A DNA stretch of 64,000 bases from Nocardiopsis ganjiahuensis DSM 45031. Its GTDB lineage: Bacteria; Actinomycetota; Actinomycetes; Streptosporangiales; Streptosporangiaceae. The stretch is from positions 62,001 to 126,000 of the forward strand of contig NZ_ANBA01000011.1 of NCBI RefSeq assembly GCF_000341085.1, given 5' to 3'. The first letter of the stretch is position 1, and every line of letters starts with the position of its first letter. The notes beneath the pieces are model-generated. The model saw nothing but the letters and a program-made list of their open reading frames with translations. It was not told the DNA's origin and did no database searches. Positions 7,270 through 14,374 of the stretch are shown here, piece after piece. The position numbers and the translations under genes were made by a program.

Positions 7270-7513
7270 GAAACACCAGTACCCCGCCGGTCAGGCAAAA
7301 GTGCGAGGCTGTTCCTTTGGTTTCCAGGACTTCTCAGCCGCCGGTTTCGTAGGCATGCTGCCATCGCCAGGCCGACATGCGGGTGATGAGTTAGGTGCAA
7401 GCGATCTGGGCATCGGTGGATCTGAAGTCAAAGTCGTCCGCGGCGGCCATGCGCACCGCCTCGCGTCGCTGGCGTTCTGCGGCGGTCAGTCCGCCGCCAG
7501 TGGAGTACCTCAT
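7270..7513 (-). pseudogene. IS630-type transposase 5' remnant
   Basis: On the minus strand, ATG 7513-7511 opens MRYSTGGGLTAAERQRREAV, the typical start of actinobacterial IS630-family (winged HTH) transposases. The following MAAADDFDFRSTDAQIA is interrupted by a stop, resumes as ITRMSAWRWQHAYETGG, is stopped again, and fades after ETKGTA near 7300. Only the HTH part remains and no DDE domain is present. It fills most of the gap between the kinase and the Crp-like regulator and marks an old insertion in the island. Confidence 0.7.
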
Positions 7514-7667
7514 ATCTTCGCTATACTCCGACGGGACGGCCTGTCATGAACGACAATCCCACAATTAAAGTTCAGCAAACGTCCGGGGCCGCTTCAGACC
7601 CCGAACCCAACACACGTCAAACCCTCCAACGCACCGGACAGAAAACACTCAGCTACGAAAGCAGAGT

Positions 7668-8462
7668 TCAAGCGCTGGCAGCAGCGTTCCCCCGTGACAC
7701 CGACGCATGCCCTCGCCGGATAGGCGCTGGAGACCTCCGTGTTCCTCGCAATCCAGAGATCATGGCGAGTTTCTCAGGATCAACCACGAGGATTGAACGG
7801 TGCATCGTTACGATGACCTTTCGATCCCGCCAGTTACGCAGGATCCTTTCCACCGTCCCCCTGGAAGACCCGATCCAGGAGGCAAGCTCGTCCTGGCTCA
7901 GTGGAATCTCGTGCCTCTGGTCGTTAATCCTCTGACCTCGGCGCGTAGGCATTTCCAGGAGTGCTCTAGCGAGTCGCTGGTTGGCATTCTCGCCTGCGGC
8001 CTGAGAGAGCCTCTTCTCCGCGTCAGTCAGACGAACCTGCAGATCGCGGGTGACCAGCTGCCAAATTTCAGAGTGGTCCCTCACCAGCTCACTGAAGTCC
8101 TTACCGCGAATAAACCTCGCGGAGACAGGACTGAGGGCGCGAGCCTGGCTGCTTCTAGGAGAGGATGTTCCAGTCCTACTAAAGGTCTTCTGGTTGATTC
8201 CATCCAAAACCTCACGCTCGCCGACCAGGTCACCTGCCGAGCGGATGTCCAAAAGTGTCTCTGCCCCTGTGGCCGTGCGCGATGTCAGGGCCACTGCACC
8301 ACTCAGGATCAACACGACGAAGCCACCCATGTCGCCCTCGCGGTAAAGCATCTGCCCTTGGCTGTACCGGCGATTTGTGGAGAGCTCCATGAAGCCCTTC
8401 AAAGACGACTCCGTGAGTCCTTCATAAAACGTGCCATAACGCACGATCTCAACAGCGGCCAT
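7668..8462 (-). CDS. Crp/Fnr-family regulator
   Basis: I start this 264-aa protein at ATG 8462-8460, which has GGGAG upstream; the longer ORF has no support. Residues 1-125 form a cNMP-binding beta barrel (MLYREGDMGGFVVLILSGAV, LLDIRSAGDLVGEREVLDG). The segment after VLDG is extended and Ser/Arg-rich (TFSRTGTSSPRSSQA) and lacks the usual R-S-A phosphate-binding motif, so cAMP binding is doubtful. The C-terminal domain has a Crp HTH (IPLSQDELASWIGSSRGTVE). It lies 2 bases after the small membrane gene, so the two form an operon. Its targets are unknown; it may serve the island itself. Confidence 0.85.
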   Translation of the reverse strand: MAAVEIVRYGTFYEGLTESSLKGFMELSTNRRYSQGQMLYREGDMGGFVVLILSGAVALTSRTATGAETLLDIRSAGDLVGEREVLDGINQKTFSRTGTSSPRSSQARALSPVSARFIRGKDFSELVRDHSEIWQLVTRDLQVRLTDAEKRLSQAAGENANQRLARALLEMPTRRGQRINDQRHEIPLSQDELASWIGSSRGTVERILRNWRDRKVIVTMHRSILVVDPEKLAMISGLRGTRRSPAPIRRGHASVSRGNAAASA

Positions 8463-8464
8463 GA

Positions 8465-8686
8465 TCAGCGCTCCCGCAGAGACCGGATCATGCCAGCAAT
8501 CGCCGTGAGAACGGCCGCCAGCGCGGTAAGTACGGCAGCGACCATCACCGGTTCCTGATCGCTCACCTGATAGACGACAAAGCCGATGAGGGCGAGCGCC
8601 GCCAAGGCCACGAAGGCCTTGATCCACACGTGTCGCTGCCCTTCACTCAGGCCTTTGGGTACGAGTTCGCGGGAGTCCGCGGTCAT
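8465..8686 (-). CDS. small two-helix membrane protein
   Basis: The 73-aa ORF starts at ATG 8686-8684 with AAGGAG 7-8 bases upstream. It has two predicted membrane segments: WIKAFVALAALALIGFVVYQ and MVAAVLTALAAVLTAIAGMI. A longer in-frame ORF to 8884 crosses a terminator hairpin and lacks a ribosome site, so it is rejected. It is the first gene of an operon with the Crp-like regulator and could be a sensor or anchor partner for it. I recognise no family. Confidence 0.65.
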   Translation of the reverse strand: MTADSRELVPKGLSEGQRHVWIKAFVALAALALIGFVVYQVSDQEPVMVAAVLTALAAVLTAIAGMIRSLRER

Positions 8687-8830
8687 TCTGTTGCTCCTTG
8701 CCGAGCCCGATAAAAGATCCACACCCGACCTTCCGGAACCTGGTAGGCGGTTCCGCGTCCCGGTGGTAGGCCCGGGCCGCAAAGGATGGCCATGATGTGC
8801 GAACACCAAGATATCCGTCTCCGAGGACAG

Positions 8831-8866
8831 CGAAGGGCCGTGCACCCTGGGGTGTACGGCCCTTCG
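8831..8866. terminator. strong symmetric terminator hairpin
   Basis: CGAAGGGCCGT (8831-8841) pairs perfectly with ACGGCCCTTCG (8856-8866). It lies upstream of the small membrane gene, so it probably ends a lost or minor transcript and insulates the Crp-like operon. Confidence 0.7.
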
Positions 8867-8999
8867 CGACGGTTGGCTCACCATGGGCTACCACCCCCAC
8901 AGCGCTCCTACCTGCAGCTATATGTCGGGCTCGGCAAGAGACACGACCTGCGATACCCCCACCCTAAGCCCGTACGCCGAGGCCAACTTCCCTCATATG

Positions 9000-9465
9000 T
9001 TGGATTCGTTCTCGATGAACCCATAGTACGAGTTATGCACACGGCTGACCTCTCGCCCGGATGAGCAAAGATCCTGCTCGATGCCACCGCTGCAATGACT
9101 TCGGGGCACCGGGACTTCGGTCGAGATACTACTCGCCTTCGCCCTGTTCACCCTTGAGATGTCGGAGCATCTTTCCAGCTCTGGAGGGGCGCTACCTGCT
9201 GTTTTGACGAACCGCATCACGTTGTCCGCGTGACCGAGCAACCGACGCAGATTCCCCTACCGGTGTCGCTGGAGATGGCCCTGCGGTAGGCGATCCTGGC
9301 GTACTCCGGCCGGGAGCTGGGAGAGATGGTGTGCAGGAAGAACTCTGATGCTCCCTCATCCTCGGCTTCCAGGATCCCGTCCTTGTCCAACGCCGACAGA
9401 ACGGGGACGGCTTCCTCACAGGTAGTGCCCGGGAAGATTGACCACAGGTTGTGCTGAGGTGGTGG
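9000..9465 (-). pseudogene. decayed coding remnant near the right end of the island
   Basis: On the minus strand one frame reads EEAVPVLSALDKDGILEAED, then EFFLHTISPSSRPEYARIAY, before a stop at 9219-9217. A neighbouring frame continues as GHADNVMRFVKTAGSAPPEL down to about 9000. Neither has a plausible start, and a stop lies just upstream of the first frame. The composition looks like former protein-coding DNA, but I cannot name the family. The rest of 8867-9697 shows nothing else that I can support. Confidence 0.3.
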
Positions 9466-9697
9466 TCAGTGGCCGCGTGCTTGCGGAGGCCGCATAGTGG
9501 TCACGGCACGCTGACCTTGAGTATCCAGCGGATTCTGACGGCACCCTGGTGGTGCCCGAACTAGCTCCGTTGTGGCTCCGGCGTTCCGGAACCCGGCGGT
9601 CGGCGGTGGTCTTCCGTGGTCTCCGGTGGCACGACACCGCCCGGGCAAGCCGGAACGAAACATCACATAGCGTGGCGAAATACCCGCCATCCCGTGA

Positions 9698-9744
9698 ACT
9701 TTTAATCCGCGGGTTCGGGGTTCGATCCCCCGGGGCCCTACCAG
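9698..9744 (+). repeat. right attachment-site repeat (att core, 47 bp)
   Basis: This is a perfect copy of 867-913, the 3' part of tRNA-Lys from the anticodon loop to CCA plus one G. The 5' half of the tRNA is missing here, so it is not a functional tRNA. Confidence 0.9.
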
Positions 9745-9748
9745 GGAG

Positions 9749-9792
9749 AACCCCAGGTCAGAGCGTGATTTCAACCGCTCAGGCCTGGGGTT
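9749..9792 (+). terminator. terminator after the right att copy
   Basis: AACCCCAGG (9749-9757) pairs with CCTGGGGTT (9784-9792), followed by TT. It is similar in sequence and position to the hairpin after the intact tRNA, so it is probably the original chromosomal tRNA terminator or its island-borne copy. Confidence 0.75.
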
Positions 9793-10642
9793 TTCGCGTG
9801 CCCGGAGGCCTGCCCCGGCTTCTTCCGGAGAGCTGTCGCACTTGACCAGCATCACCAGAGGGCACCCACCGCTGCAACGAACCCAGCAGAGGCGGCCGGC
9901 AGACCGTCCGGCCACGAACTCTCCGCCGTCACCCACCGCTTCCGCCCCCTGGCCGAGCTTGCTCTGGCCGGGGAGGCCATCACGTGCGATGTCCGTGCAC
10001 GCCCACCTCCGGGCGCCGCCCCGGATCGCTGACACGGACCCGGCGAGGTTATTTTTCCGCTGGAAATACTTATTCATGGTCATTCGATTCTGACACCCTC
10101 CCCCATGATCCCCACGAAGGATTTCATGCGCTTCACCCGTTCAAGCGCGACTCGCCCCAGCCATCGTGCACGACATCACCCCCAATCTCCCGGAACCCCA
10201 TTAATGATCTCCGACAAAGACCAGGAGCAGCCTGCACCTGAAGCCCCTCACGCCAGTGGTGACCCATTTCACACACAGAGCTCGAGCTGGGATCCCCAAG
10301 GGCAAGCAAGCTTTTTATGGAATCGTAACAAGAAAGCGCTGACCAGGAAGAATTTCCTTTCCTTCTCTCCTGCTCTCCTCACGCCGTCGCAAGCATCACC
10401 CTGCCCGCCAGGACCTCGAGCCCTAACTCCATGGCCTTCATCATCCCTGGTCATACCATTCCCGTCAGACGAACTGACCGACTGCATGCTTACGGAGCGA
10501 GGGCATAGGAGCGCATTACGCCCTCACCACGCTTGACAAACCGCTGCATTGACACAGCGGCCCCTCGTGCGATTCGGTAGGCATCGCCGCGAACACCTCG
10601 CGCCACTACAGTGACCACGATCAAAAGAAATGCGCGACCTTC
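9793..10642 (+). promoter_or_regulatory. long lower-GC region upstream of the sdp operon
   Basis: These 850 bases are visibly poorer in GC than the rest of the window from about 10030 on. They contain no ORF with a ribosome site and recognisable homology. A forward frame ending at about 10031 (SAVTHRFRPLAELALAGEAI) looks like a degraded gene end but has no start. The promoter of the Sdp operon must lie in the distal part. An ORF at 10105-10536 is weak and is not called. Confidence 0.35.
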
Positions 10643-11026
10643 ATGGAAGTACTAGCCTCGCTCCTCAGTGCCGCAGCAGGCATTGCCGCCTTGTCCGGAG
10701 TGGCCCACCACATCAGACAAGCGACCATGAGCGGGAACCTGGGAAAGAACTCCGCGGTCGGTCTGAGAACGCGCATCACGAAATCTTCGGACACCGCCTG
10801 GGAATCAGGCCACAGGGCCGCAGCTCCATGGCTACTGGCCTGTGCCTATACGGGATATTCCAGCAGTGCACTGACCATCGTCTTTGCGGCATTGACGATT
10901 GCAGGAGTATTTTCCGGAGTCGGGGCCATGATCGTCCCGGCCCTCGGCTTCACAGCCGTCATCACAATTCTCGCGATTGCGACAGTCATTGCCCACAGGA
11001 CCGGCAAGGACGCCATTCGCAAATAA
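10643..11026 (+). CDS. sdpI: SdpI-family immunity-like membrane protein
   Basis: The 127-aa protein has about four hydrophobic segments and the SdpI signature in the middle: GNLGKNSAVGLRTR, then SSDTAWESGHRAAAPW. In Bacillus subtilis SdpI protects the producer from the SdpC toxin and also senses it. The gene is first in the operon and lies 20 bases upstream of the SdpC-family gene. The ribosome site is weak (AAAGAAA region), which with the lower GC hints at acquisition from elsewhere. The immunity role is inferred from family and position. Confidence 0.85.
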   Translation: MEVLASLLSAAAGIAALSGVAHHIRQATMSGNLGKNSAVGLRTRITKSSDTAWESGHRAAAPWLLACAYTGYSSSALTIVFAALTIAGVFSGVGAMIVPALGFTAVITILAIATVIAHRTGKDAIRK

Positions 11027-11045
11027 AGGAAAAGGAGTTCACGGT

Positions 11046-11735
11046 TTGAAGAACCGCATCACAGCTACCGTGGTGGCCGCAACGCTCGTCGCCGGCTCCA
11101 CGGTCACCGTGTCGGCCTCCGCCTTCGCCGACACCGCACCCCCGGTCAGATCCAACGCCTCCGGGAACGAGAGCCGGGCCGAACTCATCCAGAACACGGA
11201 GGAGTTCCAAGAGACAGCGCGCTACTCCCAGGAGGAGGTTCTCCAGCTCCTCCTGGCCGGCCAGGGGCCCATCGCCGAAGCGAACCCCGAACTCCTCGAC
11301 ACGCTGGGCTTCTCTGCGGAGAAGCCCCATACCGACGAGGAGGCCCTGGACCAGCTCATCAGCGACTACCTCACCTACGAGAAGGACTTCGAGGAGAAGG
11401 TCGCCGTACCGGTCCGGTCCGGCGATCCGCAGAAGGTGGAAGCTGCCCTGGTAGCGCTCTCCGAATCCTTCATGGGCTTCCTCGACGCCCCCGCAGACAA
11501 CACCAGCAATTCGTCCGCGGCGTCCGGCTGGACCTACCAGGGGGTCAACGTAGCGATCTACGCCAACGCGGTCGGTGTGGTCAACGTCGCCGGCTACACC
11601 AACGCGGGGGTCGCGACCCTTGCGTTGGCGACGCTCGCGGTGGTGACCTTCTACTTGGAGGACGAGGACGCCGGCCAGAACGGCTTCGAGGAGCAGCACG
11701 TCATCAACGAGCTCACCGAGGCCATGGCCAACTGA
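11046..11735 (+). CDS. sdpC: SdpC-family antimicrobial peptide precursor
   Basis: The product is a 229-aa secreted protein from TTG 11046, with AAAAGGAG 8 bases upstream. Residues 1-30 are a signal peptide (ITATVVAATLVAGSTVTVSA, then ASAFA). The family core follows: ARYSQEEVLQLLLAGQGPIA, NPELLDTLGF and LISDYLTYEKDFEEKV. A hydrophobic stretch follows (VNVAIYANAVGVVNVAGYTN and ATLALATLAVVTFYL), which corresponds to the mature, membrane-active toxin in Bacillus SdpC. No Cys pair like that of Bacillus SdpC is visible in the hydrophobic part. It sits between SdpI- and SdpA-type genes, which strongly supports the call. Confidence 0.85.
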   Translation: MKNRITATVVAATLVAGSTVTVSASAFADTAPPVRSNASGNESRAELIQNTEEFQETARYSQEEVLQLLLAGQGPIAEANPELLDTLGFSAEKPHTDEEALDQLISDYLTYEKDFEEKVAVPVRSGDPQKVEAALVALSESFMGFLDAPADNTSNSSAASGWTYQGVNVAIYANAVGVVNVAGYTNAGVATLALATLAVVTFYLEDEDAGQNGFEEQHVINELTEAMAN

Positions 11736-11900
11736 TCTGTTGACTGTGGGGCTCCCGGCGGAGACGGCCCGAATCTTCATCGCCTCCGTTCCGGAAGTCT
11801 CTGAGCCGCTCCCGGGCGGCCAGTCGGGGCCGCGCCTCCGCGCGGGGTCCCGACCCTGTCGGTATGTCGGTAGAGAATCAGTGACGAAAAGGCTTGTCAA

Positions 11901-12488
11901 TTGGCCGCTCACCAAACCGGTGTGGAGAAAGACGATGACGGTGGGCACCGGGGTGCCGGCGCATCGGTCACCTTGACTCTGGTCATCCTCGTTCTTGCGG
12001 GATCGATCTTCTACGCCCTCCCCAGCAACACTCTCTCTGTTCGCGACGGCGGAACCGTGCGGACCCTTTTCGCGCGCACCATGCCACAGAATTGGGCGTT
12101 CTTCACCAAGCCGCCGAACGATCCGGAGCTCGTTCCTTACACAGCCGACGGGGATGGTTCCGTCGATTTCGCCTCCACGATGCCTAACGGTAGCGCCGAA
12201 AATCTTTACGGATTGACCCGTACACAGCGCGCGCAGGGACCGGAGATCGCCAACATGGCCAACCGAATCGAGGAGTGGACGGATTGCGGCTCCCTGAATG
12301 GTGATTGCCTGAGCGAGGTGGCTTCGGGTACACCCGTCCAGTGGGTCGAGAACACTTCTCCGGTACCAACACTGTGCGGCAAGGTCATCATAGCCAGGAC
12401 CGAGCCCGTGCCCTGGCCTTACCGGGACAAATACCGGGGTTGGAGAATCGACGACGAGATGGCGCTGATCGAGGCCCGATGCCGGTAA
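11901..12488 (+). CDS. sdpA: SdpA-family toxin maturation protein
   Basis: The 195-aa protein starts at TTG 11901 (AAAAGG upstream). A single N-terminal membrane segment (VTLTLVILVLAGSIFYALP) is followed by the SdpA hallmark MPQNWAFFTKPPNDPEL and an extracytoplasmic domain with four Cys (WTDCG, NGDCL, TLCGK, EARCR). In Bacillus, SdpA and SdpB are required to convert SdpC into active toxin. The gene overlaps the SdpB start by 10 bases. The 165 bases between SdpC and this gene may allow SdpC to be expressed more highly than the maturation proteins. Confidence 0.85.
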   Translation: MAAHQTGVEKDDDGGHRGAGASVTLTLVILVLAGSIFYALPSNTLSVRDGGTVRTLFARTMPQNWAFFTKPPNDPELVPYTADGDGSVDFASTMPNGSAENLYGLTRTQRAQGPEIANMANRIEEWTDCGSLNGDCLSEVASGTPVQWVENTSPVPTLCGKVIIARTEPVPWPYRDKYRGWRIDDEMALIEARCR

Positions 12489-13492
12489 CGACCGCAGTGA
12501 AGACAACAGCGAACCGGGTGTTCTCCCGCGTTTCTGCCGCCGCAGCAGCCTTTCCGGAGCAGTCGCGCGTCCTGGGTCTAGGACGCACCATCGTGGCACT
12601 CGCCCAGGCGTCCGTGCTCGGGCTGACTCCCTCGGCCTACCTCTTCGTGCCGGTCGGAACTGACGAGTTCGAACCCGCATGCGACGCCCCGTACGCGGTG
12701 AGCGCCTACTGCCTCGCAAACGGCATCGATCGACAGATCGTCAGCTGGTTCCTGCTGGCGATCCTCCTCGTAGTCGCCTCCGGCCTCCTACCGAGATACA
12801 CGGCATTACCACACTTCTGGGTCTCTTTTTCCGTCCACGGTCATATTGCCCTTCCGGACGGCGGGGAGACCGCAGCGCAAGTCGGCACTGCATTCCTCGT
12901 ACTGGCCTGTGCGAACGACCGCCGGATGTGGCACTGGCAACGGCCTCGCAATCCTGAGAAAGCATCAGCATTCCAGGGCATTGCTTGGGCGGGCCACTGG
13001 GGCCTGCGACTACAACTGGCCTACCTCTACCTCAACAGCTCAGCTGCCAAGCTGGCTGTTGAGCAGTGGGGTTCGGGGACCGCCGTGTATTACGTCACCC
13101 GTATGGAGTCATTCGGAGCGTCCGGGTTGTTCGCCAACACTGCTCTGTGGCTCACGGCCATACCGGCGGCAACCCTCGTGCTGTCATGGGGCACGATCGT
13201 GGGAGAGGCCAGCCTGGCGTTCTTGATCTTGCGAGGCGGCCGTATGCAGGTCCTGGCCTTCGGCGTGTGCGCGGTACTGCACATCGGGATCATTCTCAGC
13301 ATCGGCATCGTGAGTTTCGGGCTGACCATGGTCGGCTTGGTGATGTGCGCGACGTCGCAGGGCCTGTCCGACTACGCACACAGGACAGGTGTCCGCGGTC
13401 AGAAGGAACGGGAAGGCCTCGGACCGAACGCCCCAGCGCCCAAGGCATCGGAGAAGCCTGCGAAACGGCCGCAAGCTGCCGGACAACACTGA
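12479..13492 (+). CDS. sdpB: SdpB-family multipass maturation protein
   Basis: The 337-aa polytopic membrane protein starts at ATG 12479, inside the end of sdpA. It has 6-7 membrane segments and HTTM-like features: GLGRTIVALAQASVLGLTP, LQLAYLYLNSSAAKLAVEQW with the conserved Tyr/Ser/Lys region, YYVTRM and LVLSWGTIVGEASLAFLIL. The C-terminal 45 residues are a charged Pro/Lys-rich tail. SdpB works with SdpA on the SdpC precursor. It is the last gene of the operon and is followed by two terminator hairpins. Confidence 0.85.
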   Translation: MPVTTAVKTTANRVFSRVSAAAAAFPEQSRVLGLGRTIVALAQASVLGLTPSAYLFVPVGTDEFEPACDAPYAVSAYCLANGIDRQIVSWFLLAILLVVASGLLPRYTALPHFWVSFSVHGHIALPDGGETAAQVGTAFLVLACANDRRMWHWQRPRNPEKASAFQGIAWAGHWGLRLQLAYLYLNSSAAKLAVEQWGSGTAVYYVTRMESFGASGLFANTALWLTAIPAATLVLSWGTIVGEASLAFLILRGGRMQVLAFGVCAVLHIGIILSIGIVSFGLTMVGLVMCATSQGLSDYAHRTGVRGQKEREGLGPNAPAPKASEKPAKRPQAAGQH

Positions 13493-13553
13493 TCGGACCT
13501 GCTCGTCGGCGCCATGCGCTACCTCCCGCTCTCGCCCGGCTGCTCCTGAGCCA

Positions 13554-13587
13554 AAGGGCTCGTGGTCAGCCTCACCGAGGAGCCCTT
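13554..13587 (+). terminator. terminator after the sdp operon
   Basis: AAGGGCTC (13554-13561) pairs with GAGCCCTT (13580-13587), about 60 bases after the SdpB stop. Confidence 0.65.
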
Positions 13588-13682
13588 GCGCCGGACCTTT
13601 GTCGAGATGGCCCGGCCCGTCCGGTCTCCGCCGCCGCGGCTCCGTGCTTCGGGTTCTCGTTCCCGACGGAGCGGGACGGGTC

Positions 13683-13736
13683 CGCTGACCCGGGCACGCC
13701 GCCCCGGCTCCGGCCGGGACGGCGTGCGTGGGTCAG
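13683..13736. terminator. large hairpin between convergent sdp operon and response regulator
   Basis: A long imperfect palindrome: GCTGACCC (13683-13690) and GCACGCCG on one side pair with CGGCGTGC and GGGTCAGC on the other. It includes the stop codon of the response regulator at 13733 and likely ends transcription from both sides. Confidence 0.75.
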
Positions 13737-14374
13737 CCGTTGCCGAGGTCCAGCAGGCCGCGGCGGAAGCCCGCGGCGACCGCTGCCGCCCGGTCGTTGA
13801 CGCCGAGCTTGCCGTAGAGGTGCAGGACGTGGGTCTTGACCGTGGCCTCGCTGATGAACAGGCGGGCCGCCGCCTCGCGGTTGGTGGAGCCGTCGGCGAT
13901 GAGCCTGAGGATCTCCAGCTCCCGTTCGCTCAGGGGCACGGCGGGCTCGCGGACCCGGCCGACCAGGCGGGTCGCCACCGTCGGGGAGAGCACGGTCTCC
14001 CCGCGCGCGGCCAGGCGGACGGCGCGGACCAGCTCGTCGGGGAGGGCGTCCTTGAGGAGGTAGCCGGTGGCCCCGGCCTCGATGGCGGGGCCGACGTCGC
14101 TGTCGGTGGCGTAGGTGGTCAGCACCAGGACCCGGGTCGCGACCCGCAGCCGGGTGAGCTCCCGGATGGCCTCCACGCCGCTCGTCCCCGGCATGCGCAG
14201 GTCCATGAGGACCACGTCGGGTTCCAGGGAGCGCGCGAGCTCGACGGCGCGGCCCCCGTCGGCGGCCTCACCGACCACCTCGAACCCCGGTTCGCGCTCG
14301 AACATGCCGCGGATACCGTCGCGGACGACGGGATGGTCGTCGACGATCAGGACACCGATGCGGGCTTCACTCAC
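13733..14374 (-). CDS. NarL/LuxR-type response regulator
   Basis: The 213-aa protein starts at GTG 14374-14372, overlapping the kinase gene by 8 bases. The receiver domain has D12-D13, the phosphoacceptor D58 (VVLMDLRMPG), and the Thr and Lys switch residues (VLTTY, GYLLKDALP). The C-terminal LuxR HTH is LSERELEILRLIADGSTNRE followed by SEATVKTHVLHLYGKL. It is a cytoplasmic DNA-binding regulator controlled by the adjacent kinase. The operon order (ABC ATPase, permease, kinase, regulator) suggests it controls the exporter, as in LiaRS- or DesKR-like systems. Confidence 0.95.
   Translation of the reverse strand: MSEARIGVLIVDDHPVVRDGIRGMFEREPGFEVVGEAADGGRAVELARSLEPDVVLMDLRMPGTSGVEAIRELTRLRVATRVLVLTTYATDSDVGPAIEAGATGYLLKDALPDELVRAVRLAARGETVLSPTVATRLVGRVREPAVPLSERELEILRLIADGSTNREAAARLFISEATVKTHVLHLYGKLGVNDRAAAVAAGFRRGLLDLGNG

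Larger units (their letters stand above)
867..9744. mobile_element. 8.9-kb genomic island integrated at tRNA-Lys
   Basis: The island is bounded by the perfect 47-bp tRNA-Lys repeat at 867-913 and 9698-9744. It carries accessory genes only: the XRE-DUF5753/DUF397 pair, an ATP-binding protein, the peptide-modification operon, a transposase remnant and a Crp-like regulator. No recombinase gene is recognisable between the repeats, so the element is probably immobile now or depended on a lost integrase. The decayed sections (2215-2558, 7270-7513, 9000-9465) fit an old insertion under erosion. Confidence 0.75.

Noticed and set aside
7546..7935. A forward ORF starting MNDNPTIKVQQTSG
   Set aside because: Most of it is antisense to the conserved HTH of the Crp-like regulator, and it lacks a clear ribosome site.
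9698..9744. A second tRNA-Lys gene
   Set aside because: Only the 3' part is present; the 5' acceptor strand and D arm are missing.
10105..10536. An ORF in the low-GC leader of the sdp operon
   Set aside because: No ribosome site, Pro/Ser-rich low-information sequence and no recognisable motif. Left as intergenic.
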